Positions 1 through 7,953 of a stretch of DNA of 64,000 bases are shown here, piece by piece. Origin of the DNA: an uncultured Candidatus Binatia bacterium (GTDB taxonomy: Bacteria; Desulfobacterota; Binatia; Bin18); the NCBI GenBank assembly GCA_958296235.1, contig OY282457.1:434001-498000 (forward strand), written 5' to 3'. Position 1 is the first letter of the stretch. The number at the start of each line of letters is the position of its first letter. The position numbers were made by a program, and so were the translations under genes. The notes below the pieces were generated by a model, which was given only the letters and a program-made list of their open reading frames with translations, had not been told where the DNA came from and made no database searches.

Positions 1-105
1 CATGAAATAGCCATAACAGGGAGAAACATTGGCCGAGACCGCCAGGAGCAACAGTCCGCCGATGACGCTACCGACTACGGATATGAGCCCGCGTTTACCG
101 TGCAT
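1..105 (-). CDS. N-terminus of a secreted or membrane protein (partial)
   Basis: A minus-strand ATG at 105 opens a frame that runs without a stop to the window edge, giving 35 codons. The peptide starts MHGKRGLIS and has a long hydrophobic core (VVGSVIGGLLLLAVSA), so it looks like a signal peptide or membrane anchor. A Shine-Dalgarno-like AAGGAA lies about 8 nt upstream of the ATG. The rest of the gene is outside the window and its function cannot be given. It follows the first CoA-transferase on the same strand with a 13-base gap. Confidence 0.55.
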   Translation of the reverse strand, partial: MHGKRGLISVVGSVIGGLLLLAVSANVSPCYGYFM

Positions 106-118
106 GCAATATCTTTCC

Positions 119-1363
119 TTACTCGTATTCTACTGGTGTTGGGCGGCTGACCAGGATGCCGTCCCGGGCTAAGCGCTCCAGTTTGTCAACGGAATAGTCC
201 AGATAATCGCGCAGGATGGACTCGTTGTGCTCGCCCAGGTCCGGCGCTTCAAACGGGGTATCGGTTCGGGCCGGACTCGAAAAGCGAAACGGAAAGCCGG
301 GCAGGACAAAATCGCCCAACACCTTATCCTGGATCGGCCGGATGGCTTCTCGCTCAAGCAAATGGGGATGATTGACCACTTCTGGAATAGTCAGGACGGG
401 TGCGGCCGGCACGCGTTCACGGTGCAGAGCGGCAACCGCTTCTTCCCGATTCGGCATGGTGTCGAGCCAGGCTTCAATGGCCTGGATGAGTTCTTTTTTA
501 TGATGGACCCGATCCCGATTGGTGCGGAAACGCGGGTCTTCCACAAATTCCGGCTGTCCGATTGTCCGCGCCACGCCTTGCCATTGGTGGTCAAGGGCGC
601 CCACGATGACAACGAAGCCGTCTTTTGCCTGAAAAATACCGCACGGGGCCAGACCCATATGGTGAGCGCCACTCCGAGTCGGAACGAACTTGCCACCCGA
701 GGCACTATGCGACTGAATCGTAAAGTCGTGGGAATGGATATAGGCATCGAGCAGCGACACGTCGATATACTGGCCTTCGCCTGTCCGCTCGCGGTGCAAT
801 AGCGCGCAGGCAATCGCGCCAAAGGCATGCACGCCCGTGCTGACATCGCCAATCGCAGCCTGGGGCATGGCCGGCGCCCGACCCCGTTCGCCAGTGACTT
901 CATTAAAGCCTGAATACGCCTGAGCGATGAAGTCATAGCCGGGCACATGGGATAGCGGGCCGGTCTGCCCGAGGGCCGAGATCGAACACATGATGATACG
1001 CGGATTCAGCTTTTGCAGTTCTTCATAGGCAAAACCGAGCCGTTTGATCGCACCTGGACTATAGTTCTCGACCACCACATCCATATGCGGAATGAGCCCG
1101 CGTAGAATGTCCCGCCCCTCCTCTGTCTTCAGGTTCACACACAGGCTTTGTTTGCAGACATTGTGCTGGATGAAATAGCCGCTCCGGCCTTTTTTCAGAA
1201 TCCCGTTGAGACGGGCCGGGTCTCCTTTCGGCGCCTGCTCAACCTTAATGACCTCAGCCCCCATTTCGGCCAGCAGGCGCGTCGTCGTCGGTCCGGCAAC
1301 AATCTGCGTAAAGTCCAGCACCTTATAGCCAGCTAACATACCCTGACGTGATGCGCCTGCCAT
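119..1363 (-). CDS. CaiB/BaiF family (type III) CoA-transferase, copy 1
   Basis: A 414-residue protein of the usual length for type III (formyl-CoA/carnitine) CoA-transferases, which move CoA between carboxylic acids through an enzyme-bound anhydride. The N-terminal fold shows VLDFTQIVAGP and GAEVIKVE (residues 15-42), then VVVENYSPGAIKRLG and SALGQTGP. The predicted catalytic aspartate is D173 in IGDVSTG. The start is supported by AAGGGGA upstream of the ATG. Four members of this family lie within 6.5 kb, mutually diverged and therefore probably with different acyl substrates. The substrate cannot be read from the sequence. Confidence 0.9.
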   Translation of the reverse strand: MAGASRQGMLAGYKVLDFTQIVAGPTTTRLLAEMGAEVIKVEQAPKGDPARLNGILKKGRSGYFIQHNVCKQSLCVNLKTEEGRDILRGLIPHMDVVVENYSPGAIKRLGFAYEELQKLNPRIIMCSISALGQTGPLSHVPGYDFIAQAYSGFNEVTGERGRAPAMPQAAIGDVSTGVHAFGAIACALLHRERTGEGQYIDVSLLDAYIHSHDFTIQSHSASGGKFVPTRSGAHHMGLAPCGIFQAKDGFVVIVGALDHQWQGVARTIGQPEFVEDPRFRTNRDRVHHKKELIQAIEAWLDTMPNREEAVAALHRERVPAAPVLTIPEVVNHPHLLEREAIRPIQDKVLGDFVLPGFPFRFSSPARTDTPFEAPDLGEHNESILRDYLDYSVDKLERLARDGILVSRPTPVEYE

Positions 1364-1497
1364 ACTGAGTCCCCTTCTCTCAATACTTATAGTGTAGTTT
1401 GGCCGAATGGCTGAATGAAGGTTCAGTTATACGAACTGCCGCGATCCTAGCCACAAGCCTCTACGGATGCAAGGTGGGGATGATGCAGGTGACAAAG

Positions 1498-2574
1498 TCA
1501 CAGGCCGGGGCTCAGCAGAGCCTCGTTCCACGCCTTATAGACAGCGGACGCGAGACCTAGCAGCGTATCCTTGTGTTTTTCCCACTCCTGTTTGTTCAGC
1601 AGGCAGTAACATTGCTCCTCTACTTCCTTAGTCGGGGGTGCATTAGGAGGCGGTTCGTAGACAAATGGAATAGATTTTTTGGCACTTGAAAAATCTGTTT
1701 TGCACAGGTGAATAGATACAGGGTAAAAGGTGATTTGGATCTTCCGATCTTCCGTGAATAGAATCGAATGAGAGGATTTGAGCCGGCCATCCTCAAGCTT
1801 CAGCGGCCGTTGGATGAAAGCGTATCCGTGCTTACGTGGCTTCAGATTATGCGCTAGCTGCCTAAAAGGTTTAATCACTTCTTCAAAGAAATCACGTATC
1901 CCAAGTGCCTCGGCACGCTCAATGACCTTTCTCTCCCTCTCCGCTAAACGTTCTTTTCTATCGCCGGGAATCCTACTTACTAGGGTGGGTTCTGCTTGCA
2001 CCTGCTTCGCCAGGAGTGTTTTCCCCGCATGGCTATAGCCGTGGAATGTCAAGAGCGAAATATCTACGCTCCTCTTTGTCAGGAAGTCCACCATGCGGGT
2101 TGCGTTGTTATCGGCACCAAGACCGATTAGCATCATCTGTACTGGCTTTAATGAGTCTAACTGTTGATCTGGGAAGCGCTGACTGTACCACTCTTCAAAG
2201 TCGTCTATTGGGCCAATGCCATTCTTCCCAGATTGCCCAGCAATCTGCGCTGCCAAATCATCGTCACTCAACAATTCCAAGGAAGAGGCATAGTCAATAA
2301 TCTGTGTAACCGCGTCTCGTGGGAGAGTTCCACGTTTCAACTCGAATACGACAAGTTGTCCATCGCGGTTTACGCCGAGCAGATCAAGCGGCCCTCCGGC
2401 AGTGGGCGTCTGACGCCCCACGAGAGTTAGACCAGGCATGAGCATCTCTGGATTTGCGACGAGGGTATCCTCCAACATCTGCTCTGTCTCCGTCCGGTTA
2501 GTCGGTTCCAATTCCGTCACCTTGTTTGCCTCAGAGGAGCCGTCAAGCGCCCATATCTTAATCTCATCCGTCAT
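1498..2574 (-). CDS. NucS/DUF91-like PD-(D/E)XK nuclease-domain protein
   Basis: A 358-residue protein whose first about 110 residues look like the nuclease domain of the NucS/EndoMS (DUF91) group. These have an amphipathic TETEQMLEDTLVANPEML, then GGPLDLLGV with D64, VVFELKRG with E78 and K80, and a following Q91 in VTQIIDYA. Together they form a plausible PD-(D/E)XK active site. The remaining about 250 residues are unrecognised and rich in charged residues. The gene sits alone among CoA-transferases, with 134 and 187 bases of flanking spacer, and looks inserted. A role in DNA repair or defence is inference from the nuclease fold only. Confidence 0.7.
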   Translation of the reverse strand: MTDEIKIWALDGSSEANKVTELEPTNRTETEQMLEDTLVANPEMLMPGLTLVGRQTPTAGGPLDLLGVNRDGQLVVFELKRGTLPRDAVTQIIDYASSLELLSDDDLAAQIAGQSGKNGIGPIDDFEEWYSQRFPDQQLDSLKPVQMMLIGLGADNNATRMVDFLTKRSVDISLLTFHGYSHAGKTLLAKQVQAEPTLVSRIPGDRKERLAERERKVIERAEALGIRDFFEEVIKPFRQLAHNLKPRKHGYAFIQRPLKLEDGRLKSSHSILFTEDRKIQITFYPVSIHLCKTDFSSAKKSIPFVYEPPPNAPPTKEVEEQCYCLLNKQEWEKHKDTLLGLASAVYKAWNEALLSPGL

Positions 2575-2761
2575 GCTTCCCCCTGCTTTCTATTGCTTCA
2601 CGTCCCTTCAACTCGCTCTGCCTGTGCTTGCGAGGATTCCCACCGTCCCTGTAGGGGCGACTGGCGGTCGTCCGACCGGCTTGAGGGGAGAAGATCCCTC
2701 ACCCTAGCCCTCTCTCCCAAAGACGAGGGGATAGGAGGGGTGAGGAGAGATAAAGAGGAGC

Positions 2762-3979
2762 TTAGGTCAGCACCTGCCCGTCCCGCAGTTTTTGCACTTC
2801 GTCGCCAGAATAGCCGAGCAGGTCCCGCAATACGTAGTCCGTGTGTTGCCCGCGCTGCGGGGCCGCGGCCTGGACTTCGCACGGCGAGCCACTCATCTGC
2901 CACGGGATACCGGCATGAATCCGTTTGCCGAATTCGGGATGTTCCTTTTGCACGAGATAGCCACGTTCTTCGAGATGCGGATTGGTTGCCAGGTCTTTAT
3001 TACTCTGAGACGGGTAGGCAGCCACACCGGCTTTTTGCAGCACCTCCGTCACCTCCCAGCGGTCGCGGTCGCTCGTCCAGGCCGTGATGAGTTCTTCGAG
3101 CGCGTCCTCGTTCGCTTTCCGAGCAGCCGCGTCAGTGAACCGTTTATCTGCGGCCAGTTCCGGCTGGCCGATAGCCTGACATAACGCCTGCCATTCCGCG
3201 TCACTGCCACACACAATAGTGACCCACTTCTCGGCGTCGCCCTTGCACTTGAAACAGCCGTGGGGCGCCATCCAGCGGTCCCGGTTGCCGTCGCGTTCCG
3301 GCTGGGTCTGATTCATCACGTAATCCATGATGCCCTCGGGCATCAGGACGAGCAGGGCTTCCCAGAGTGCCAGGTCAACGTGAATCCCCTTACCGGTACG
3401 CTGGCGATAGGCCAGCGCAGCCATAGCGGCAAACGAGCCAAAGATGCCGGCGTTCGGGTCGCCATACGAAATACCGATCTCCGCCGGTCCAACTCCCGGA
3501 TAGCCGGTTAATGATGAAATCCCCGCCAGCGGAACGGAGGCCGGACCATAGCCCATATATTTGCGTTCCGGCCCGGTTTGCCCATAGCCACAGATGGAAA
3601 CCATAATGATATCGGGTTTGAGTTCTTTGAGTGTTTCATATCCAAAGCCCATGCGGTCAATCGCCCCGGTTGAGAAGTTCTGCACAACGATATCGCTCTT
3701 GGCAATAAGCTTTTTGACAATCTCCGTTGCCTCGGGCCGGGCCAGGTCGAGTTGGAGACTTTTTTTGCCCTGGCTGTATTGGTTGAAATAGCCGGCCCGG
3801 TTCGGCCCTGGTTCGTTATCGGCAAACGGCGGGATCTGTCGAGTGACACAGGCGCGTTTTTCACTTTCAATCCGAATCACTTCCGCGCCCATATGCGCCA
3901 TTTGGAGCGTACAATACGGCCCCGCCCAGGCCCAGGTGAAATCGGTTACGCGAATGCCTTCTAATGGTCGTCGTGCCAT
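2762..3979 (-). CDS. CaiB/BaiF family (type III) CoA-transferase, copy 2
   Basis: A 405-residue CoA-transferase with VTDFTWAWAGP near the N-terminus, GAEVIRIES, VVQNFSTGAIDRMG and CGYGQTGP. The predicted catalytic aspartate is D174 in SYGDPNAG. A Shine-Dalgarno AAAGGAGAA precedes the ATG. It is followed on the same strand by the nuclease gene and preceded by copy 3 with 54 bases between, so copies 2-4 are likely co-transcribed. The donor and acceptor acids are unknown. No acyl-CoA dehydrogenase, racemase or decarboxylase partner is nearby. Confidence 0.9.
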   Translation of the reverse strand: MARRPLEGIRVTDFTWAWAGPYCTLQMAHMGAEVIRIESEKRACVTRQIPPFADNEPGPNRAGYFNQYSQGKKSLQLDLARPEATEIVKKLIAKSDIVVQNFSTGAIDRMGFGYETLKELKPDIIMVSICGYGQTGPERKYMGYGPASVPLAGISSLTGYPGVGPAEIGISYGDPNAGIFGSFAAMAALAYRQRTGKGIHVDLALWEALLVLMPEGIMDYVMNQTQPERDGNRDRWMAPHGCFKCKGDAEKWVTIVCGSDAEWQALCQAIGQPELAADKRFTDAAARKANEDALEELITAWTSDRDRWEVTEVLQKAGVAAYPSQSNKDLATNPHLEERGYLVQKEHPEFGKRIHAGIPWQMSGSPCEVQAAAPQRGQHTDYVLRDLLGYSGDEVQKLRDGQVLT

Positions 3980-4033
3980 GCCGTTCTCCTTTATCTTGTT
4001 CCAAAGTCAGGAAGCTCAGGCCGGTCAGCTCCC

Positions 4034-5239
4034 CTACACAATCCCGTCGTGCTTCAGCCCGTCGATCTCGGCCTGGGAGAGCCCAATCCGGGTATAAACT
4101 TCATTATTATGCTCGCCGAGCCGCGGCGCTGGACGCCGCACGGAGTAGCCAACGTTCTCTACCTTAAAAGGTGCGCCCGGATATTGCAGCGAGCCTGCCA
4201 CGTCGTGACTGATTTTTGTGAAGAATTCACGCGCTTTCAGGTGTTCCGAGGCCAACAGGTCGGCCATGGTGTTGACTGGGGCCATGCAGATACGGCGTTC
4301 TTGACCGGCTTTATACAGGTCGGCAACGGTCCATTCCGACGCAAACTCCTGGAGAAACGGCACCAGGGCATCATAGTTCTGGCCTCGGACGACGCGATCT
4401 TCAAAAATCTCCAGGGTCGCCCAGTCGGGATTGCCCATCAGCTCGACAAAGCGCCGCCACTGGTCTTCTTCGACACAAATGACAAAGAGTTTTCCGTCCT
4501 TACAGTCGAGCATACACCAGGGATAGATGGAGCGCCGTCCCAGCCGCGAAGTTTCCAGGCCGCTATAGGTGTAATGCATGAAATTCATTTCCAGGATGGC
4601 GGCAATACACTCCTGGATGGAGACATCAAGATGCTGGCCTTCGCCCGTCAGACATTTATGGTAATACGCCCCGAGCGTGGCCACGCCGGCGTGCACCCCA
4701 CCCTGAAAATCGGCCTGATGGCCAAACGCTTTGAGGGGCGGCAGGTCGGGGTAATCGGACGCGCCCGGACTGATGAACGCCCATCCTCCGGCATTACTCG
4801 CCGTCAAATCGTAGCCGCGATAGTCCCGGTGCGGGCCGGTCTGACCAAAGTATGAAATCGAGGTCATAATCAACCCGGGATTGATCTGGCTCAGTTTTTG
4901 GTAATCCAGCCCGAGCGCGGGCATATCGCCCGGGCTATAATTATGCAGCAGGATATCGGCCTGGGTACATAAACTCTGTAAGACCGCCTGCCCTTTGGAT
5001 TCGCCCAGATTCAGCGTCACACCCTGTTTATTGGCGTTCAAATACAGAAACAGACCGCTCTTTTCGGCATGCGGGGTATCTCCGGGAAAGGGGCCGCGTT
5101 GGCGAGAGACGTCACCGCTCGGCGCTTCGACTTTCACCACATCCGCGCCAAAGTCGGCGAGCAGTTTGCCGGTATAAGCGGCAGAAACCATATTGCCGCA
5201 CTCAACGACGCGAATCCCTGACAGGAGTTGTTCAGCCAT
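4034..5239 (-). CDS. CaiB/BaiF family (type III) CoA-transferase, copy 3
   Basis: A 401-residue family member with VVECGNMVSAAYTGKLLADFG at the N-terminus, GADVVKVE, LLHNYSPGDMPALG and SYFGQTGP. The predicted catalytic aspartate is D177 in HQADFQGG. GGGAGGAATATC upstream of the ATG is a strong ribosome-binding site. It lies 43 bases downstream of copy 4 and 54 bases upstream of copy 2 on the same strand. It is about as diverged from its neighbours as from a typical family member, which argues for distinct substrates and against a recent duplication. Confidence 0.9.
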   Translation of the reverse strand: MAEQLLSGIRVVECGNMVSAAYTGKLLADFGADVVKVEAPSGDVSRQRGPFPGDTPHAEKSGLFLYLNANKQGVTLNLGESKGQAVLQSLCTQADILLHNYSPGDMPALGLDYQKLSQINPGLIMTSISYFGQTGPHRDYRGYDLTASNAGGWAFISPGASDYPDLPPLKAFGHQADFQGGVHAGVATLGAYYHKCLTGEGQHLDVSIQECIAAILEMNFMHYTYSGLETSRLGRRSIYPWCMLDCKDGKLFVICVEEDQWRRFVELMGNPDWATLEIFEDRVVRGQNYDALVPFLQEFASEWTVADLYKAGQERRICMAPVNTMADLLASEHLKAREFFTKISHDVAGSLQYPGAPFKVENVGYSVRRPAPRLGEHNNEVYTRIGLSQAEIDGLKHDGIV

Positions 5240-5282
5240 GATATTCCTCCCTCATTATTCCTTCATATGCTTCTTTGCCTGT

Positions 5283-6500
5283 TCAGATGACACCGCGTTC
5301 TGCCAGGGCAGACATCTCGTCCGGACTCAACTGCAACAAACGGGAATAGATGTCCTGGTTATGCTCTCCAATCTCCGCTCCCAGCCACTGGGCCTCGCCA
5401 GGCGTCTCACTGAGTTTGGGAACAATGCCAGGCACTTTGAGTTCGCCCAGCACCCGATCATGGAGAGACAACAACATATCGCGCGCCGCAAAATGCGGGT
5501 CGTGAACGATGTCTTCTATACTATAGACCGGACCGGCGGGAATGGTTGCGGCCTCGACCAGGGGCAGCAAGGCTGACAGTTCATAGGTCGCCGTCCAGTC
5601 CGAAACAATGGCATCGATGGCCTCACGGTTTTCGGCCCGGACAATCTGATTCTCAAAACGAGGATCGGTGAGTAACTCCTCGCGATTCATGAGCGTACAC
5701 AGCCGCGTAAACAGCCCATCGGTGTTGGCGGCAATCACAATCCACTGTTCATGTTTACACGGGTAGAGGTTCGACGGCGCAAACCCTGGCAGCAAAGTTC
5801 CGGTCCGCGTCCGCTGGTAGCCGGTTTTTTCGTATTCCGTCAGGGTCGCCTCCAGCACGGCAAACACGGCTTCATATAAAGCCGTATCGATCACCTGGCC
5901 GGTTCCACCGTTGACATCACGATTGTAGAGCGCCATCAGGGCGCCCAGCGCGGCAAACATGCCGGCCAGGGAGTCGCCAAGACTGATACCCACCCGACAG
6001 GGTGGCCGGTCAGGAAAGCCAACCAGGTGCCGCAGCCCGCCGAAGGCTTCGGCCACTGCGGCAAAGCCGGGTTTTTCTCGATACGGGCCGGTTTGTCCAT
6101 AACCGGAGACCCGCGCAAAGACGAGACCCGGATTCAACTCCCGCAGGGTCTCATAGCCGAGGCCCCACTCTTCAAACACCCCTGGACGAAAATTTTCCAC
6201 CAGGACATCGGACTGACAGACCAACCGGCGCAGCAGCTCCTGTCCTTCCGGGTCACGCAGGTTAAGGGAAATACATTTTTTATTGCGCGCAACGCTCGGC
6301 CACCACAGACTCTTGCCATCCACCAGAGACTGGCCGACCGTGCGCATGGGGTCGCCCTTATGAGGCGCTTCGACTTTAATGACTTCAGCCCCAAAGTCGG
6401 CCAGGAGGCGGGCGCAAAACGGGCCGGCCAGAAGAACGCCACATTCAATAACCCGAATGCCGGCCAGCGGACCGCCGGGTTGACTACCCTGTGTTCCCAT
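5283..6500 (-). CDS. CaiB/BaiF family (type III) CoA-transferase, copy 4
   Basis: A 405-residue type III CoA-transferase counted from the ATG at 6500. Motifs are VIECGVLLAGPFCARLLADFG, GAEVIKVEAPHKGDP, VENFRPGVFEEWGLG and GYGQTGP. The predicted catalytic aspartate is D176 in SLGDSLAG. The frame is open upstream to a GTG at 6554, but that extension is encoded by a palindromic repeat (6511-6565) and is unlikely to be translated, so the ATG was chosen. It is the first gene of the copy 4-3-2 run and diverges from the TusA-domain gene at 6684. Confidence 0.88.
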   Translation of the reverse strand: MGTQGSQPGGPLAGIRVIECGVLLAGPFCARLLADFGAEVIKVEAPHKGDPMRTVGQSLVDGKSLWWPSVARNKKCISLNLRDPEGQELLRRLVCQSDVLVENFRPGVFEEWGLGYETLRELNPGLVFARVSGYGQTGPYREKPGFAAVAEAFGGLRHLVGFPDRPPCRVGISLGDSLAGMFAALGALMALYNRDVNGGTGQVIDTALYEAVFAVLEATLTEYEKTGYQRTRTGTLLPGFAPSNLYPCKHEQWIVIAANTDGLFTRLCTLMNREELLTDPRFENQIVRAENREAIDAIVSDWTATYELSALLPLVEAATIPAGPVYSIEDIVHDPHFAARDMLLSLHDRVLGELKVPGIVPKLSETPGEAQWLGAEIGEHNQDIYSRLLQLSPDEMSALAERGVI

Positions 6501-6510
6501 ATCGTTCCGC

Positions 6511-6565
6511 AAAGAGTGAACGTGTCCAGCATCTGCCTGTCCATTGGAGGACACGTTTACTCTTC
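6511..6565. repeat. Palindromic repeat element, copy 1
   Basis: A 55-bp element with 17-nt arms: AAAGAGTGAACGTGTCC at 6511-6527 and its near-perfect reverse complement at 6549-6565. The apparent arm mismatches would be G-U pairs or lie at the outer end. A second copy with the same arms and a similar start and end of the loop is at 12890-12945. This copy lies in the divergent region between CoA-transferase copy 4 and the TusA-domain gene. There is no T-tract, so it is more like a dispersed palindromic element than a simple terminator. Confidence 0.75.
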
Positions 6566-6683
6566 ATATCAGCGCATATGCTGTTTCGCGGGCACGATAA
6601 GCCCTCTGGGAGCCAGGGTCAAGGTCGTTGCGGCCACAACCAACTTGCGCCATACGGTCAAAAATGGTCAGTATGCACAGGAA

Positions 6684-7304
6684 ATGAAAACCAGCCAGCC
6701 CCCCTTCTCCGCTATCGACGACGACCTGGACGCGGAAGAGCAGCGTACAGCGGAAATCCTCACCGAACTCAAACAGCTTGACACCCCAAGCTGTTTTCGC
6801 TGCTCGCAGTCGCTCTGCTTCCATGAATATGTCCTGAGCGTCGTGACCGGATTCAAAACAACGCCGCACTGCACCAGCTGCCTCGCCAGTGGCTTGGGAC
6901 GCTCACCGGCAGATTTCTTGAGAGACGCCTGCAATTATATCCGCCGTCAGACCTGCTACCGCAGCGGTTGGCAGTGGGCAAGCCAACAGGAAAATCAAGC
7001 CGTTGAGCAGCCCGCCTGTATATGGCCGGCGGCCCCCTCACCACTTCAGACCCACATCGCACCACCGGCGGCAGACCTACTGGCCGACCCGGACGACACC
7101 TGGGATGCTGGAGACATGGCCTGCGGCGAGTTGGTTTTGAAACTCCGCCTGCGTCTCAGGTCCCTGCAACCCGGCCAAGTCCTGCTCCTCATCGCCCAAG
7201 ACCCCGGCGCGCCAGCGGATATTCCAGCCTGGTGCACCCTCACCGGCCACAGTCTCCTTACGGCCGAGCCTCCACAGTATCGGATACAGAGAAGAAACGG
7301 GTAG
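6684..7304 (+). CDS. Cys-rich N-terminal domain fused to a TusA-like sulfurtransferase domain
   Basis: A 206-residue protein starting at an ATG just after AGGAA. The frame is open further upstream but only as a shadow of the CoA-transferase. Residues 30-100 are cysteine-rich (CFRCSQSLC, HCTSCLASG and further cysteines), suggesting metal binding. The C-terminal about 75 residues read as a TusA/SirA fold: CGELVLKLRLRLRSLQPGQ, AQDPGAPADIPAW and TGHSLL, with the single family cysteine in MACGE. TusA proteins relay persulfide sulfur. The N-terminal partner domain is not recognised. The spacing of start and ribosome-binding site is poor, so the exact start is uncertain. Confidence 0.65.
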   Translation: MKTSQPPFSAIDDDLDAEEQRTAEILTELKQLDTPSCFRCSQSLCFHEYVLSVVTGFKTTPHCTSCLASGLGRSPADFLRDACNYIRRQTCYRSGWQWASQQENQAVEQPACIWPAAPSPLQTHIAPPAADLLADPDDTWDAGDMACGELVLKLRLRLRSLQPGQVLLLIAQDPGAPADIPAWCTLTGHSLLTAEPPQYRIQRRNG

Positions 7305-7338
7305 TCAGAGTTGGGTAAGAGCCCCAGACGGCGTGGAG

Positions 7339-7887
7339 ATGACCCAAGGGAAACAACTTGTCAGCATACTGGTCACACTTGCCGTAGCCTTCGGCGTGGC
7401 CCTGGCGCTCAACTGGGCGGTACTCGGCTTCTTCGGGCAAGAGAGCGCCGACCGGGCCGAACACAGTCTGGTCGGCATCCTGCTGCTCGTGGGCTATATG
7501 GCGACGGGCGCGGGCAACCGGGCCAATATCGGTCAGGCCGTCGGCATTTTTTTCTCTGCCCTTGTGCCGTGCTACCTGGGTACGGTCTTCCCGGACCTGG
7601 ATATCAGGCTGCTGGGTATTGGTGGTCATCGCAACCCCCTCTTCCACAGCAGCGTATCGTTCTTTGTTCTGGTCCTGCTGGTCAGACGGCAGGCGCGTTT
7701 CCTGCATATTCTGGTGGCCGGGTATGGAGTCGGCCTGGCAAGTCATCTGTGGTGGGATATCATCTATTACGGCGATGTCCGGTGGCTGCCGGGCGGGACT
7801 ATTGATCGGCTATGGCTCGGTGTCCACGGGCTGCTGTGCCTCATGACGCCGAGCAGTCGCTCGCTACGTGGGGGTGGGCCAGAATGA
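7339..7887 (+). CDS. DUF457/YdjM-like integral membrane protein
   Basis: A protein of about 182 residues with four or five hydrophobic helices. It carries the acidic/histidine pattern of the YdjM/DUF457 membrane hydrolase-like family: FPDLDIRLLG, GGHRNPLFHS and GLASHLWWDII. These residues are arranged like a membrane-embedded metal site. The reaction is unknown for the family. An in-frame GTG at 7333 is an alternative start. It lies 34 bases after the TusA-domain gene on the same strand and may be co-transcribed with it. Confidence 0.6.
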   Translation: MTQGKQLVSILVTLAVAFGVALALNWAVLGFFGQESADRAEHSLVGILLLVGYMATGAGNRANIGQAVGIFFSALVPCYLGTVFPDLDIRLLGIGGHRNPLFHSSVSFFVLVLLVRRQARFLHILVAGYGVGLASHLWWDIIYYGDVRWLPGGTIDRLWLGVHGLLCLMTPSSRSLRGGGPE

Positions 7888-7953
7888 GGATGTGGTGCAG
7901 TGGACTGTCAGGCGGACGGAGTATGACTCCGCCCACCTGGTTAAAGGGAGGGG

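Noticed and set aside
2695..2735. CCCTCACCC...GAGGGG stretch as a regulatory hairpin
   Set aside because: The complementarity is imperfect and similar pyrimidine-rich strings are common between genes, so no terminator was called.
3843..4855. Long plus-strand open frames opposite CoA-transferase copies 2 and 3
   Set aside because: They are antisense shadows of strongly conserved minus-strand enzymes and have no ribosome-binding sites or family motifs.
6027..6683. Upstream extension of the TusA-domain gene
   Set aside because: It is the complement of CoA-transferase coding sequence and crosses the palindromic element. The conserved protein starts at 6684.
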